Source: Paenibacillus turpanensis
GTDB taxonomy: Bacteria; Bacillota; Bacilli; Paenibacillales; YIM-B00363
NCBI RefSeq assembly: GCF_011421635.1
Contig: NZ_WTLI01000005.1
Coordinates: 164,900-228,899 of the forward strand
Reading direction: 5' to 3'
Length of the DNA stretch: 64,000 nt
Made by a program: the position numbers and the translations under genes. Under the pieces are notes generated by a model, which searched no databases, had not been told where the DNA came from, and was given only the letters and a program-made list of their open reading frames with translations. Positions 1 to 9,548 of this stretch are shown in pieces (position 1 is the stretch's first letter; each line of letters starts with the position of its first letter).

Positions 1-28
1 ATGCCTGCCAAACTTGACGGTAGTTCAA
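1..28 (-). CDS. Start of a partial gene running off the window
   Basis: Directly after the stop codon of the response regulator, the minus strand shows a very strong Shine-Dalgarno AAGGAGGT (positions 42-35), followed six bases later by a TTG codon at 28. The nine codons that remain read MNYRQVWQA before the window ends. An ATG at 34 lies right against the Shine-Dalgarno and is too close to be used. As the last visible gene of a sugar-uptake operon it could be a glycoside hydrolase, but nine residues do not allow a family call. Confidence 0.45.
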
Positions 29-40
29 GGCCATACCTCC

Positions 41-1669
41 TTACCCGGAACGTAAACTTCGGTTTCGGTAGTCCATCGGCGTCATACCCGTGCAGCCTTT
101 AAACAGCTTAATAAAATAGCTCTGATTGTCGTACCCCAGCATTTCGGTTATTTTCACGACAGGATACGCCGTCTGATCCAGCAGCTGCTTTGCCCGATCG
201 ATTTTTGTCCGAATGACGTATTCAATGAACGTCTCGCCGGTTTCTTTTTTAAAGAGCCTGCTGAAGTAGCTCGCGTTCAAATGCAGGCTGCCCGCCACTT
301 CCTCCAGACTGATCCGTTGGTCCAGGTGGGCGGCAACATATTCGCACGCCTCCTGTACCTCCTTGCGATGAGACGCATATCTGTTCTTCTGGATCGCTGC
401 TGCCAGCATAAGCAGCTGACCCACAAGCCAATCCTGCAGCTCCGGCAGCGATTCTATCTCCGCAGCATCCTTATGCAAACTTTCCGCGGATAACGAGCTG
501 CGGAACGCACAAAGCGCATGCTGCTTCAGGCGAAGATCCAGCAGCAGCTTCAGGAACCATTCCTTCACGAGTCCCGGGGGATACCGTTTCGAACGTATAA
601 AGCGGATCCACTCTGCAGTCTTCGCATGGATCGACTCGGAATCATGCTTCATTACTTGTTCGAGGAAGGCTTCGCTCGCTTCATCGTAATACGCAAACAA
701 GTCAGCTGCCTCCGTAGGATAAGAAGACTGCACCGACATCATTTCACCCATGCTCCGGTAAAATCTCTGCTCCTCTGAAGCAAGCAGTGCCTGCGCGCTG
801 CGCTTAACATCGTCATGAGACCTGCAAAGCCCGCCGATCATAAAGGACATCGAAATTTTCAGGCAGCGATATAGCGCATCTTGAACGTGTTCAAGCAAGC
901 GGCGCGTCTCGTCGTACCCGTTGACGGTAAGCGTAGGCCGAAAGGAATGAAGAACAAACCATTTGCCGGATTCATACGGGAACGACAGTGCATGATCGGC
1001 AGAGCCCTCCAGCACCTCGTCAATCACGTTGGACACGGCAAAGCGAAGAATATCATCGGATGCAAAGCGCTGACGGGCCTGCCGCAAGCCGTCGATAAAT
1101 CCGGCCGTAGGTAAAATGTTCCGCCCGGCCGCCGGCAGGCCGAAGCTCTCTAATTCCTCGATCCACCGCACTTTTTGGAGAATAGGCTGATTGAGCGTAG
1201 CTTGCATCCATCTCTCCCGCATGACATCCCTTGAACGGTCCGCCGCAAGACGCAGTCGGTCCTTCTCGACATCCTGGCGCTGCTCCTCATTTAGGCTTGC
1301 CGTGAATTTCTCCAGTAAGGGAATGAGATCCTCCGGGGTCAACGTATCTTTGATGAGATAATCATGGACTTGCAGCTGAAGGGCGCGCTTGGCGTATTCG
1401 AATTCACTGTGGCAGGACAAAATCAGCACGCGCAGATTCGCGTTCCGTTTTTTCATAAGAGAAATTAATTCTAATCCATCCATCTTCGGCATTCCGATAT
1501 CGGTAATGAGGATGTCCGGCATTGCCCGAAGCGACGCCTCCAGTGCGGCCGCGCCATTTTCAAAACAGCCTGCGACCCTCAGTCCAAGCGCTTCCCATGG
1601 AATCGTCTCCTGCAGCAGCTCTAACACCGGATAATCGTCGTCAACCAGCATGACGCTACGCATGTTCAT
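41..1669 (-). CDS. YesN-type response regulator, receiver plus AraC DNA-binding domain
   Basis: This 542-residue cytoplasmic regulator has an N-terminal receiver domain (about residues 4-120) with the acidic pair after MLVD and the phospho-acceptor Asp57 in ITDIGMPKMDG. A poorly conserved middle of about 300 residues follows. The last 100 residues form a two-helix-turn-helix AraC domain, recognisable from SLEEVAGSLHLNASYFSRLF and the closing YFIKLFKGCTGMTPMDYR. It overlaps the upstream kinase gene by 14 bases, so the two are probably translationally coupled. By family knowledge, YesM/YesN pairs sense extracellular sugars and activate the adjacent ABC transporter. The inducer here is unknown. 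Confidence 0.93.
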   Translation of the reverse strand: MNMRSVMLVDDDYPVLELLQETIPWEALGLRVAGCFENGAAALEASLRAMPDILITDIGMPKMDGLELISLMKKRNANLRVLILSCHSEFEYAKRALQLQVHDYLIKDTLTPEDLIPLLEKFTASLNEEQRQDVEKDRLRLAADRSRDVMRERWMQATLNQPILQKVRWIEELESFGLPAAGRNILPTAGFIDGLRQARQRFASDDILRFAVSNVIDEVLEGSADHALSFPYESGKWFVLHSFRPTLTVNGYDETRRLLEHVQDALYRCLKISMSFMIGGLCRSHDDVKRSAQALLASEEQRFYRSMGEMMSVQSSYPTEAADLFAYYDEASEAFLEQVMKHDSESIHAKTAEWIRFIRSKRYPPGLVKEWFLKLLLDLRLKQHALCAFRSSLSAESLHKDAAEIESLPELQDWLVGQLLMLAAAIQKNRYASHRKEVQEACEYVAAHLDQRISLEEVAGSLHLNASYFSRLFKKETGETFIEYVIRTKIDRAKQLLDQTAYPVVKITEMLGYDNQSYFIKLFKGCTGMTPMDYRNRSLRSG

Positions 1670-3470
1670 TCACCTCCGATAAAGGAATCCGAACCGTAAT
1701 GCATGTTCCTTCTCCTTCGGCGCTTGTTACACCGATTTGAACGGCGTCACCGAAGCGAATTCGCAATCGTTCATTCACATTCCGCAAGCCGATGCCGGAG
1801 AAGCGCGCACCCTGCTCTCCCCCGCCATCAATCACAGTATCGCGTTCCGCCAGCTTTCTGCGAAGCTTCCGCAGTGCCGCTTCCGGCATTCCGACTCCAT
1901 CGTCGCACACCTTGACCTCAAGAAGCTGCGATTCAGCTTGGCAGGCGGACACTGAAATGCAGCCTGCAACCTTTTGCAGACCATGAATGATGGCGTTTTC
2001 AATGAGCGGCTGCAGAAAAAATCGCGGCACCTTGGCCAGCATGACGTCCGCGGCGATATCGACATGAAGCTGCACCTTTTCTTTTTGCCGCATGTTCATG
2101 AGTGCAACATAATCAATCGCGATGCTAACCTCTTCATGCAGCGTGATCGATTCCTCCTCGCGTCCGATCGTCATTCGAAGCAAACGGGACAAGGAGGCGA
2201 GCATCGCCGCACTGTCCTGATCCCCTTTGCGCAGCACGGTCACCCGGATGGAGTTCAGCACATTAAACAAGAAATGCGGATTAATTTGCGCCTGCAGCAT
2301 CGCAAGCTCTGCCTTTCGCTTTCTCGATTGCTCCAGCGTAATTTCCCGGATCATTTGTTTGATTCGATCCAGCATTTGATCGAAGGATGCGCCGAGACGG
2401 CCAATTTCATCGTTCCCCTTAATATGGGACCGAACCTCCAAATTCCCCCGCTGCACCGTATGGGCCAACTTTCCGAGCCGCACGAGCGGCCGTGTAAAGG
2501 TGCGGTTCAATATGATCATCAGCACGAGAAAAATGGCAAAAGAAATGATCTGCAGTACAAATACAGAGCGAAAGATGTCATTGATTTTATGGATCGCATC
2601 CTCATAAGGGGTAAGCATAACCAGCTTCCAATCCTTGATTGTTAACGGGCGCTGCGAAACGAGGAAATCTTCACCCCCGACTTCGATTAAAGCTGCATTC
2701 GAATGGCTGCCCGCTGTAAAAGGCGACAGCTCGCCGATACGCTCCCTCTGAAGATGGGTCATAATTCGATTGCTGCCATCGACGAGCATCGTTTCTTGAC
2801 CTCCGGCCAGCCGTCTAAAAATATCCTGAATTTGTGTATCCGGGATCGAAACGATTACATAAGCATAGATCTCATAATTTGGTCGGCGTAGGGTCCTAGC
2901 TAGGCTGAGCTGGTGACGTCCCTTTTCGTATAAAAATGGGGACGGCTGTCCTTCAATCCAGTACGTATCCATTACCGCCAGATCATGTAACTTTTGAAAC
3001 CACGGCTCCTGAAAAAGCAGTGTCGGGTCATACTCCTGATACAAATAATTCGTAAATGATCGCCCGTCCGGCAGCAAAATCGTAATATAGGTTTTCTCGC
3101 CGACGATAGAAATGTTCTCGATTTTGCTTGTCACTTCATGCTGATCCACAAATTTGCGGTATTCCGCATCGGGACCCGTATATTGCTTACCTGCTTCGAG
3201 CTGCTTCAGAATGACATTCATTTGCGGTTCAACGGTGATGTAATTGGAAATATGGAGCATGTAATGAAACAGATTGGTTACATAGCCATCGATCAATTTC
3301 AACTGCTCCGCGGCATTGGTTTCCGCCTGCTCCTTCACAGCGTCTTTGGTAAGCAGGCTGGACACGGTGAGTGTAATCAAGGTGGGAATAAGGAGGCAGG
3401 CGATCGACGTAAAAAGCAGCTTGTTGCGAAACGATCCGTTTCCTGCACGGAACCAGTGCCTCTGCTTCAC
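1656..3470 (-). CDS. YesM-type sensor histidine kinase
   Basis: A 604-residue membrane kinase. One transmembrane helix lies near residues 18-42, an extracytoplasmic sensor of the dCache type runs to about residue 300, and a second helix is near 300-322. A HAMP linker (TFTRPLVRLGKLAHTVQ) follows. The His_kinase domain carries the phospho-acceptor His in LQAQINPHFLFNVLNSI, and the ATPase part shows the N-box (PLIENAIIHGL) and G-boxes (DDGVGM, GIGLRNVNERL). It starts at GTG behind AAAGGAG. It lies downstream of the solute-binding-protein gene behind a hairpin and overlaps the partner regulator, so it probably senses the sugar carried by this transporter. Confidence 0.93.
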   Translation of the reverse strand: MKQRHWFRAGNGSFRNKLLFTSIACLLIPTLITLTVSSLLTKDAVKEQAETNAAEQLKLIDGYVTNLFHYMLHISNYITVEPQMNVILKQLEAGKQYTGPDAEYRKFVDQHEVTSKIENISIVGEKTYITILLPDGRSFTNYLYQEYDPTLLFQEPWFQKLHDLAVMDTYWIEGQPSPFLYEKGRHQLSLARTLRRPNYEIYAYVIVSIPDTQIQDIFRRLAGGQETMLVDGSNRIMTHLQRERIGELSPFTAGSHSNAALIEVGGEDFLVSQRPLTIKDWKLVMLTPYEDAIHKINDIFRSVFVLQIISFAIFLVLMIILNRTFTRPLVRLGKLAHTVQRGNLEVRSHIKGNDEIGRLGASFDQMLDRIKQMIREITLEQSRKRKAELAMLQAQINPHFLFNVLNSIRVTVLRKGDQDSAAMLASLSRLLRMTIGREEESITLHEEVSIAIDYVALMNMRQKEKVQLHVDIAADVMLAKVPRFFLQPLIENAIIHGLQKVAGCISVSACQAESQLLEVKVCDDGVGMPEAALRKLRRKLAERDTVIDGGGEQGARFSGIGLRNVNERLRIRFGDAVQIGVTSAEGEGTCITVRIPLSEVNEHA

Positions 3471-3500
3471 GATATCGACTCCTTTCGTTTCGAAGACGAA

Positions 3501-3525
3501 AAGAGGCGCGATGCTTACGCCTCTT
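3501..3525 (-). terminator. Attenuator-like hairpin between binding-protein and kinase genes
   Basis: AAGAGGCG and CGCCTCTT form a perfect 8-bp stem with a 9-base loop, followed on the minus strand by a short, weak T stretch. It could let most transcripts end after the abundant binding protein while some continue into the two-component genes. Confidence 0.5.
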
Positions 3526-3545
3526 CCTCCTTATCATATCGCTAT

Positions 3546-4946
3546 TTATTTATTGCTGTCGATAATTTCCTGAACTGCCGTTTTCATGCTGGCAAACGTT
3601 GTTTCCAAATCCTGTGACCCCAAAATCATCAGCTCATATTGTTCATTTAACGCTTTATACACTTCCGCCTGATAGGTGACCGGCGGAATAATTTTTCCGG
3701 ACTTGGAGTTTTTCAGCACATGAATCAAGGAGGCTTTATCCACGTTCTCCGGCTTTTTGGTCCCGCTCAGGATTGAGGTTACAATTTTGTCCAAATCGCC
3801 TTCGGAAACCTTGCTCCAGGACGGAATGTTACGTCCATACTTGGAGAGCCCTTCCGTCGTGTACCAGCGAATAAATTGGTATGCTTCCTTCTTGTGCTTC
3901 GATTTGGCCGCCACTGCCATGAAATCGGTAGTAACCGGGGTATAGCCGATTTGATCGGAGCTGCTGTTCTTCGGGTAAGGAGCGATCGCAACATGGAAAT
4001 TTAAAGGATTCTGCTCCGTCCCTCCCAGCTCGCTGTTCATCCAGCTGCCGATCATGACCATACTGGCGGATTGATTGAAAAATTGCGTGCGGTAGTGCAG
4101 CTTCTGGGAAAGCATATCCGCATAAGGAGTTGCTGAAGCGTCCTCACGCTCCATTTTCAGCCGAAGCTCCAGCGTCTTTTTGAACATCGGATCGTCCAGA
4201 TTAGAGGTGCCGTCGGCTTTTAGAAAATCAGTGTTATCCGCTCGGTTCGCCATGGTGAGCCGCAGAAACTCCATCCAACCGCCGTTTTGCGGGCCATGGA
4301 AATACGTTCCATACCGCTTCGAAGCCCCTTCTCCTGTGGTCAGAGCTTTAGCATATTGCACAAATTCATCCCACGTCCAATCGGTCGGCACCTTAAGTCC
4401 TGCCGCGTCGAGGTGATCCTTATTCAGCATCACGTACCACGGATTAAATTTACCAGGGAGCGCGAAGTATTCACCATTCAGCAGCGTGTCGATCTTGTAC
4501 TCTTCCGAAACCGTAAATCCTTCTTCCTTGATATAAGTTGTGATCGGGGCCACCATGCCGAGTCCAACACGCTGCGCATAGGAAGCCGGATCACTGAACA
4601 TCAAAATATCGAGCTGCTCGCCGGATGCAGCGGCAAGGTCGAGCTTTTGAGTCGCTTCATTCGTATCGCCTTTTTCACTAAGCAGCACGAGCTCGACGTT
4701 AATATTCGGATGAGCCTCCTTGAAGGCGGCAATCGTCGCATTCCAATTGTATTGCGCTTCGGTGCCGTGTGTATGAAATTTTAGCGTCACCTGTTCTGCG
4801 GCTGCTCCACTGGACTTGGCGCCTCCCTCGCTTGGAGCGGGAGAATTTCCTGAGGCCGGCTCCGTCCCCCCGCCTGAAGTGCAGCCTGCCAATAAACTGA
4901 GCGTCAAGCCGAGTGCAACACAATTGCTCGCAAATTTCTTTTTCAT
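3546..4946 (-). CDS. Sugar ABC transporter solute-binding lipoprotein (family 1)
   Basis: 466 residues with a lipoprotein signal peptide (hydrophobic stretch ending LLAGC, lipidated Cys22) and a Ser/Gly/Pro-rich linker. The family 1 extracellular binding fold then starts at VTLKFHTHGTEAQYNW. Motifs typical of MalE-like proteins are visible, such as AAFKEAHPNINVELV, VPTDWTWDEFVQYAKAL and AAKSKHKKEAYQFIRW. Its job is to capture an oligosaccharide or sugar outside the membrane and deliver it to the two permeases encoded upstream in the same operon. No ATPase gene is nearby; in this family a shared MsmX-type ATPase usually energises such importers. The substrate cannot be told from sequence. Confidence 0.93.
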   Translation of the reverse strand: MKKKFASNCVALGLTLSLLAGCTSGGGTEPASGNSPAPSEGGAKSSGAAAEQVTLKFHTHGTEAQYNWNATIAAFKEAHPNINVELVLLSEKGDTNEATQKLDLAAASGEQLDILMFSDPASYAQRVGLGMVAPITTYIKEEGFTVSEEYKIDTLLNGEYFALPGKFNPWYVMLNKDHLDAAGLKVPTDWTWDEFVQYAKALTTGEGASKRYGTYFHGPQNGGWMEFLRLTMANRADNTDFLKADGTSNLDDPMFKKTLELRLKMEREDASATPYADMLSQKLHYRTQFFNQSASMVMIGSWMNSELGGTEQNPLNFHVAIAPYPKNSSSDQIGYTPVTTDFMAVAAKSKHKKEAYQFIRWYTTEGLSKYGRNIPSWSKVSEGDLDKIVTSILSGTKKPENVDKASLIHVLKNSKSGKIIPPVTYQAEVYKALNEQYELMILGSQDLETTFASMKTAVQEIIDSNK

Positions 4947-4960
4947 TGTACCCCTCCTGT

Positions 4961-4974
4961 TGAAAGCGTTTTAT
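4961..4974 (+). promoter_or_regulatory. Weak CcpA (cre)-like site upstream of binding-protein gene
   Basis: TGAAAGCGTTTTAT keeps the cre core TGAAAGCG but misses the last two consensus bases. It lies just upstream of the Shine-Dalgarno of the binding-protein gene. Carbon catabolite repression of a sugar operon would be expected, but the match is partial. Confidence 0.3.
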
Positions 4975-5061
4975 TTATTGGTTACATTGTATCAATTGGA
5001 AAAAGCTTCCGATACGCTTGGATTGACTATTTATAACAACATTTTGACCATATATGCTTCC

Positions 5062-5892
5062 TTACCCCTTAATCCCCCCGGCGGCAATCCCCTCAATGAC
5101 CCGTTTTTGTCCAATCACAAACATGACAAGAAGCGGAACGATCGCCGACACAGCCGCGGCCATAATTAAAGCCCAAAACTCCCCATTGATCGAAGTAAAC
5201 TTTTGCATCGCAAGCTGGATCGTATAGAGCGAATCCGTCCGCAGAAAAATGAGCGGATTCAAGTAATCGTTCCACGTCCAGATGAAGCGGAGAATCGCAT
5301 AAGTGGCGATGGCCGGCTTTACTAACGGAAAGGCAATGGTTGTGAAAATGCGGAAATGTCCGGCACCATCGATTTTGGCCGATTCAATAAACTCATTGTG
5401 AATGCCCATAAAAAACTGTCTCAGCATAAAGGTACCCAGCACACTAAAGCTGCCAAGGAAGATCAAGCCTACATGGCTGTCAAATAATCCAATCATGCGA
5501 TAAAGAATAAACTGCGGCACTAAAATCGCCTGCTGCGGCACCATAAAGGTAGCAAGCACAATGAAGAACAGCCATTTGCCGGCAGGAAACTGAATTTTTG
5601 AAAAGCCGTAGGCTGCCAATGCGGAAACCAAGCACGACAGGAACGTCGTCGCAACCGTAACCTTCAAGGTATTCCAATAATAAAGCCAGAACGGATGCTT
5701 GCCGAACCACACCTGCTCGTAGTTGCTAAAACCGATCCATTCTGTAGGAATCCATTGAATGGGATAGGAAAACACTTCCCCTTCAAGCTTAAAGGAGGCG
5801 GAAAGCATCCACGCGAACGGCAGCACGAACACAATTCCAAATAGCAGCATAATTACCGTTGTCAGCAGCTTCCGCCATTGAAGTTTGTTCAT
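5062..5892 (-). CDS. Sugar ABC transporter permease, MalG type
   Basis: A 276-residue inner-membrane permease with six predicted helices. The EAA loop that contacts the ATPase is clear (EFIESAKIDGAGHFRIFTTI, then PLVKPAIATYAI). It pairs with the MalF-type permease encoded immediately upstream; the two genes are separated by a single base. Length and motif placement are normal for the family. Start is ATG at 5892. Confidence 0.93.
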   Translation of the reverse strand: MNKLQWRKLLTTVIMLLFGIVFVLPFAWMLSASFKLEGEVFSYPIQWIPTEWIGFSNYEQVWFGKHPFWLYYWNTLKVTVATTFLSCLVSALAAYGFSKIQFPAGKWLFFIVLATFMVPQQAILVPQFILYRMIGLFDSHVGLIFLGSFSVLGTFMLRQFFMGIHNEFIESAKIDGAGHFRIFTTIAFPLVKPAIATYAILRFIWTWNDYLNPLIFLRTDSLYTIQLAMQKFTSINGEFWALIMAAAVSAIVPLLVMFVIGQKRVIEGIAAGGIKG

Positions 5893-5893
5893 A

Positions 5894-6832
5894 TCAATAA
5901 TTCACCCACCTCTTCTGTCCGATCCACTGCACCATCGTAACGACAAGCACGCATACGAACAGGAAAATGGCCTGAGCCGATGCATAACCCATTTTTAAAT
6001 TAAGAAAAGCCGTGTCATACATGTAATACACCATCACGTTGGTCGAATTGGCCGGTCCTCCCTGCGTAAGCACCACGATGAGCTCAAATACTTTGAACGA
6101 ATAAATAATGCCCGTGATGAGCAGGAAAAAGGTGGTCGGCGAAAGCATCGGCAGCGTAATGCGCCAAAACCGTGTCCATCCGTTTGCCCCGTCAATATCA
6201 GCGGCCTCATAAAGATCCTTCGGAATCGACTGCAGTCCGGCCAAATAAACGATCATGTTGTACCCGATGGAAATCCATACGGAAATCATCATTACGGAAA
6301 CGAGTGCAAAGCTTGGATCAGCGATCCATTTCGGCGGATTCTCGATCCCAACGGAACGTAAAAACTGATTTACGGGACCCATCGACGGGTGAAACAGTAC
6401 TCTCCACACGGTGGCAACGGCAACAACGCTGGAGATATATGGGAGGAAATAAATGACTTTAAACAAACCTTTCAGGTACACGTACTTGTTGATCAGAATC
6501 GCTAGGAGCAGTGAAATTGTTAAATAAGCAGGCACAGTCAGCAAAAATACAGCATTGTTGCGAAGCGCTTTCAAAAACTTGCTGTCCTGCAGGAGCCGCT
6601 CGTAATTGTCGAAGCCGATCCATTTGATGCCCTCGATACCCGTAACCATACTCCACTCCGAAAAGCTTAAGAAAATCGCACCGAATATGGGCAACAGCAC
6701 CATAACACCGACACCGATCAGCATGGGACTGACAAAAAGCCAGCCCGCAAGCGACTCCTTCCGCTGTATGCCGCTCATTCGCCTCCTTCGCGTAAGCCTA
6801 TGAGTTTCCGCAACCGGTTGCACAGGGATCAC
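5894..6832 (-). CDS. Sugar ABC transporter permease, MalF/UgpA type
   Basis: 312 residues, first gene of the 6.8-0 kb operon. It has six membrane helices starting at about residue 30 (LAGWLFVSPMLIGVG). The EAA motif reads DLYEAADIDGANGWTRFW, and a further family signature is PANSTNVMVYYMY. It starts at GTG 6832 behind AGAGG; an ATG at residue 19 (6778), behind GAAGGAGGCG, is an equally good start and would remove a basic N-terminal tail. It forms the translocation channel with the MalG-type partner. Confidence 0.92.
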   Translation of the reverse strand: MIPVQPVAETHRLTRRRRMSGIQRKESLAGWLFVSPMLIGVGVMVLLPIFGAIFLSFSEWSMVTGIEGIKWIGFDNYERLLQDSKFLKALRNNAVFLLTVPAYLTISLLLAILINKYVYLKGLFKVIYFLPYISSVVAVATVWRVLFHPSMGPVNQFLRSVGIENPPKWIADPSFALVSVMMISVWISIGYNMIVYLAGLQSIPKDLYEAADIDGANGWTRFWRITLPMLSPTTFFLLITGIIYSFKVFELIVVLTQGGPANSTNVMVYYMYDTAFLNLKMGYASAQAIFLFVCVLVVTMVQWIGQKRWVNY

Positions 6833-6941
6833 CTCTTTTCGTTTTTGATTTCATCCATTGAGTTAATTGTATTAAAAAGATCGGCTGCAACCGTAACGCT
6901 ATCTTGATCAATTCCAAACTATTTTGACTTCATCGGCAAAG

Positions 6942-6966
6942 AAAAAAAGCTTGATTTCTCAAGCTT
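6942..6966 (-). terminator. Terminator of the ABC-2 exporter operon
   Basis: AAGCTTGA and TCAAGCTT form a perfect 8-bp stem with a TTTC loop, followed on the minus strand by a run of seven T. It lies about 90 bases past the stop of the ATPase gene. Confidence 0.8.
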
Positions 6967-7055
6967 CTCGAACAACTAATGGATCTAGGGCTTACTTCAA
7001 AATCTCGGTTAATGTTTTGGAACGGTGCTCCAGCTTTCCCGCCATTCCCAAAATT

Positions 7056-7967
7056 CTATCGCTGCACTTCCAAAAACATCTCTTCCAAGGTTGGCTCTTC
7101 CACATCGACACGGAAGATGTCGATTTTCATTTGGTTTAAGGCGCGAACCATCATCGCAATTTTTTTCTCCTCATTGACGGAAATATGAAGGTAGGCATCC
7201 GTCATAGACAAATCCTCTCCAAGCGATTCCAGAAACTGCCGCAGATTAGCCAGCTCCGAATTAGGGATTGGCGAGTGCTTGATCCGAACCGAGATGCTTG
7301 AACGATAAAACGCCCGTAATTCTTCGATCGTGCCGATCCTGATGATCTGGCCCTCTTTCATAATGGCAATGGTCGTACACAGCTTTTCTACCTCATCTAA
7401 ATTGTGTGAGGTCATGAAAATGGTGATTCCCTGCTTCTGCAGCTCTCTGATCAAGTGCTGCACTTCAATCACCGATTCGGCGTCAAGCCCTGAAGTCGGT
7501 TCATCAAGAAAAATCAGCTCAGGCTCATGAATGAGTGCCTGTGCAATGCCAAGCTTCTTTTTCATGCCAAATGAAAAGGAACCGGATTTTTTGTTCGCAT
7601 GAGCCTCCAGGCCCACTCTTCTCAGCACCTGCATGCATTTGTCTCTTCCCGCTGGCTTCCCAGAGAGAGCGGAGAAATATTTAAGATGCTCAAGTGCCGT
7701 TAGCGAGCTGTAAAAGGTGGAGTAATCCGGCATAACGCCGATTCTCCGCTTGATTTCATCACTGGCTCCGTCTCCGCCTAATAACGAATAACTTCCGTAG
7801 GTCGGTCTAATGATCCCGGTAAGCATATTGATAAACGTCGATTTCCCGGCTCCGTTGCGTCCTAGAAATCCGAAGATTTCACCCGTTTTTACAGTCAAAT
7901 TGATCCCTTTTACAACCTGTACGGATCCAAAGGTTTTGGCCAGCTGCTTCGTTTCGATTGCAATCAT
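7056..7967 (-). CDS. ABC-2 type transporter ATP-binding protein
   Basis: A 303-residue cytoplasmic ATPase. Walker A is GRNGAGKST near residue 38, the signature loop is FSFGMKKKLGIAQA, Walker B is LIFLDEPTSGLD, and the switch His is in FMTSHNLDE. The last 90 residues are the variable C-terminal extension seen in CcmA/YhaQ/BcrA-like exporters. Its ATG overlaps the stop of the permease gene, indicating tight coupling. The divergent two-component genes suggest a stress- or antibiotic-responsive exporter, but the substrate is unknown. Confidence 0.92.
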   Translation of the reverse strand: MIAIETKQLAKTFGSVQVVKGINLTVKTGEIFGFLGRNGAGKSTFINMLTGIIRPTYGSYSLLGGDGASDEIKRRIGVMPDYSTFYSSLTALEHLKYFSALSGKPAGRDKCMQVLRRVGLEAHANKKSGSFSFGMKKKLGIAQALIHEPELIFLDEPTSGLDAESVIEVQHLIRELQKQGITIFMTSHNLDEVEKLCTTIAIMKEGQIIRIGTIEELRAFYRSSISVRIKHSPIPNSELANLRQFLESLGEDLSMTDAYLHISVNEEKKIAMMVRALNQMKIDIFRVDVEEPTLEEMFLEVQR

Positions 7968-8656
7968 TAGAAATCCCTCCTATGAAAAACGAGCTGTGCC
8001 GCTCCAAGCATCAGTCCCGCCAATACGATGATGACCAGAAAGCTGTAATCGTCGCGCATTAAATAGTAGTACGGCATTACGTATTTGATCCAGCTAAGCC
8101 ACATATTTGAAGTGTAATTTAGCCAAAAGCCAAAGCCGGGCAGCGATAAGCCGATCACGACCCCTATAAACATCGTTATACTTGGCTTCGGAATCAGAAC
8201 GGATAACAAAACAGTTAAAGCGATATAATACGTAACCGTGCTTAAGGTTTGCGAATAAATGAAGAAGTCGAGCTTGCGGGAGTAAATGCTCACGAGCAGA
8301 AACGAGATCGTTATGCTCGCCAGCCAGAACAGCCAAACCCCAACAAATTTACCTCCCAAAATCGAAAATCTTGAGGTCCTAGTCACCAAAAAACGAATGG
8401 TTCGGTCATGCGTTTCCCGGTTCACGCAATCATGCGATAAAGCCATAACAAACAATTGTCCTAAAAACAGGATGAGCGCTAGCAAGCCCGTCGCATGAAC
8501 GTTTTCTGCATCTTTTCCGGTAAGCTCCAGCTCCGACAACAAAAAATGGGCAAATTTTGCGGAGTAATAAGAGGTGAGAAATAAAATGGCGATCAAAATG
8601 ATCGATTTCACTCCCTTAAACAACCCGAAAAATTCTCTTCTACTAATGACAAACAT
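7967..8656 (-). CDS. ABC-2 type transporter permease
   Basis: A 229-residue membrane protein with about six helices and little soluble sequence: N-terminal ILIAILFLTSYYSAKF, a central pair around LALILFLGQLFVMAL, and C-terminal VIIVLAGLMLGAAQLV. The cytoplasmic segment NRETHDRTIRFLVTRTSR resembles the coupling segment of ABC-2 permeases. It is first in a two-gene operon with the ATPase, divergent from a sensor/regulator pair 175 bases away. The subfamily is not identified. Confidence 0.85.
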   Translation of the reverse strand: MFVISRREFFGLFKGVKSIILIAILFLTSYYSAKFAHFLLSELELTGKDAENVHATGLLALILFLGQLFVMALSHDCVNRETHDRTIRFLVTRTSRFSILGGKFVGVWLFWLASITISFLLVSIYSRKLDFFIYSQTLSTVTYYIALTVLLSVLIPKPSITMFIGVVIGLSLPGFGFWLNYTSNMWLSWIKYVMPYYYLMRDDYSFLVIIVLAGLMLGAAQLVFHRRDF

Positions 8657-8766
8657 TCAAAGTTAGCTCCCTTCGCTTTCTTACTCATTTTGTTTCTTTC
8701 TTTACACAGTATAGCTCGCCTTGCTTAAGCGCCGCGAAACGCTACCTTATTTTTATCTTAATTTTG

Positions 8767-8795
8767 TTAAAAATTAGGATTCTAAATGCTATGAT
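8767..8795 (+). promoter_or_regulatory. Probable promoter of the two-component genes
   Basis: TTAAAA and TATGAT are separated by 17 bases, 37 bases before the response-regulator start. The -35 is weak, which fits an activated promoter. The region is shared with the divergent ABC operon. Confidence 0.45.
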
Positions 8796-8831
8796 GAGTG
8801 TACCAAAAATGAAGAATGGGAGAAAAACCTG

Positions 8832-9548
8832 ATGCAGGATGCACAGCTTCTGCTGATCGACGATGAACAGGCGATCCTTCATATGTTGACAGCAATATTA
8901 CGAAAAGAACATTTTACATCCATCGATACGGCCACCACCGCGGAGCAAGCATTAGCTTTATGCCGTACGAAGCGCTATGATCTCATCTTCCTCGATGTGA
9001 TGCTGCCCGACCGCAACGGCTTTGAAATTTGCCCTTTTATACGGGAAACGACCGACGCGCCTATATTTTTCTTAACGGCCCGTTCATCGGATTTAGATAA
9101 GCTTTCCGGCTTTGCCTTGGGTGCCGATGATTACATTACGAAACCCTTTAACCCGCTGGAGGTTGTAGCCAGAGTGAAAGCGCATCTTCGCCGCCACACG
9201 GCCTCCACGAATCATTCGAATCAAGCTGTTTATCAATTTGGTCATATTCAGCTTGATCCCGCATCCGGTGAAGTTGCCGTAAGGGGAAAACCGGTCGTAC
9301 TGCCTGCGATGGTGTACCAGCTTCTCCTCTTCTTCTGTAAGCATCCGAACCAATTATTCAGCAAAAGCCAGTTGTATGAAAAAGTTTGGGGAGATCTGTA
9401 CTTTGGCGAGGACAATACCGTTATGGTTCACATTCGTAAGCTTCGGGAAAAAATAGAGGAAGATCCCAGCAACCCGCAGTTTATCGTAACTGTTCGAGGC
9501 TTAGGCTATAAATTTGTACCCCAAGGTGGCAGCCATGAACGTGCATAG
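8832..9548 (+). CDS. OmpR-family response regulator
   Basis: 238 residues. The receiver domain has the phospho-acceptor Asp55 in LIFLDVMLPDRNG and the conserved Lys in DDYITKPFNP. A winged-helix DNA-binding domain fills the last 100 residues, ending VTVRGLGYKFV. The Shine-Dalgarno GGGAGAAAA precedes ATG 8832. It overlaps the start of the kinase gene by 14 bases. It probably controls the divergent ABC exporter. Confidence 0.93.
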   Translation: MQDAQLLLIDDEQAILHMLTAILRKEHFTSIDTATTAEQALALCRTKRYDLIFLDVMLPDRNGFEICPFIRETTDAPIFFLTARSSDLDKLSGFALGADDYITKPFNPLEVVARVKAHLRRHTASTNHSNQAVYQFGHIQLDPASGEVAVRGKPVVLPAMVYQLLLFFCKHPNQLFSKSQLYEKVWGDLYFGEDNTVMVHIRKLREKIEEDPSNPQFIVTVRGLGYKFVPQGGSHERA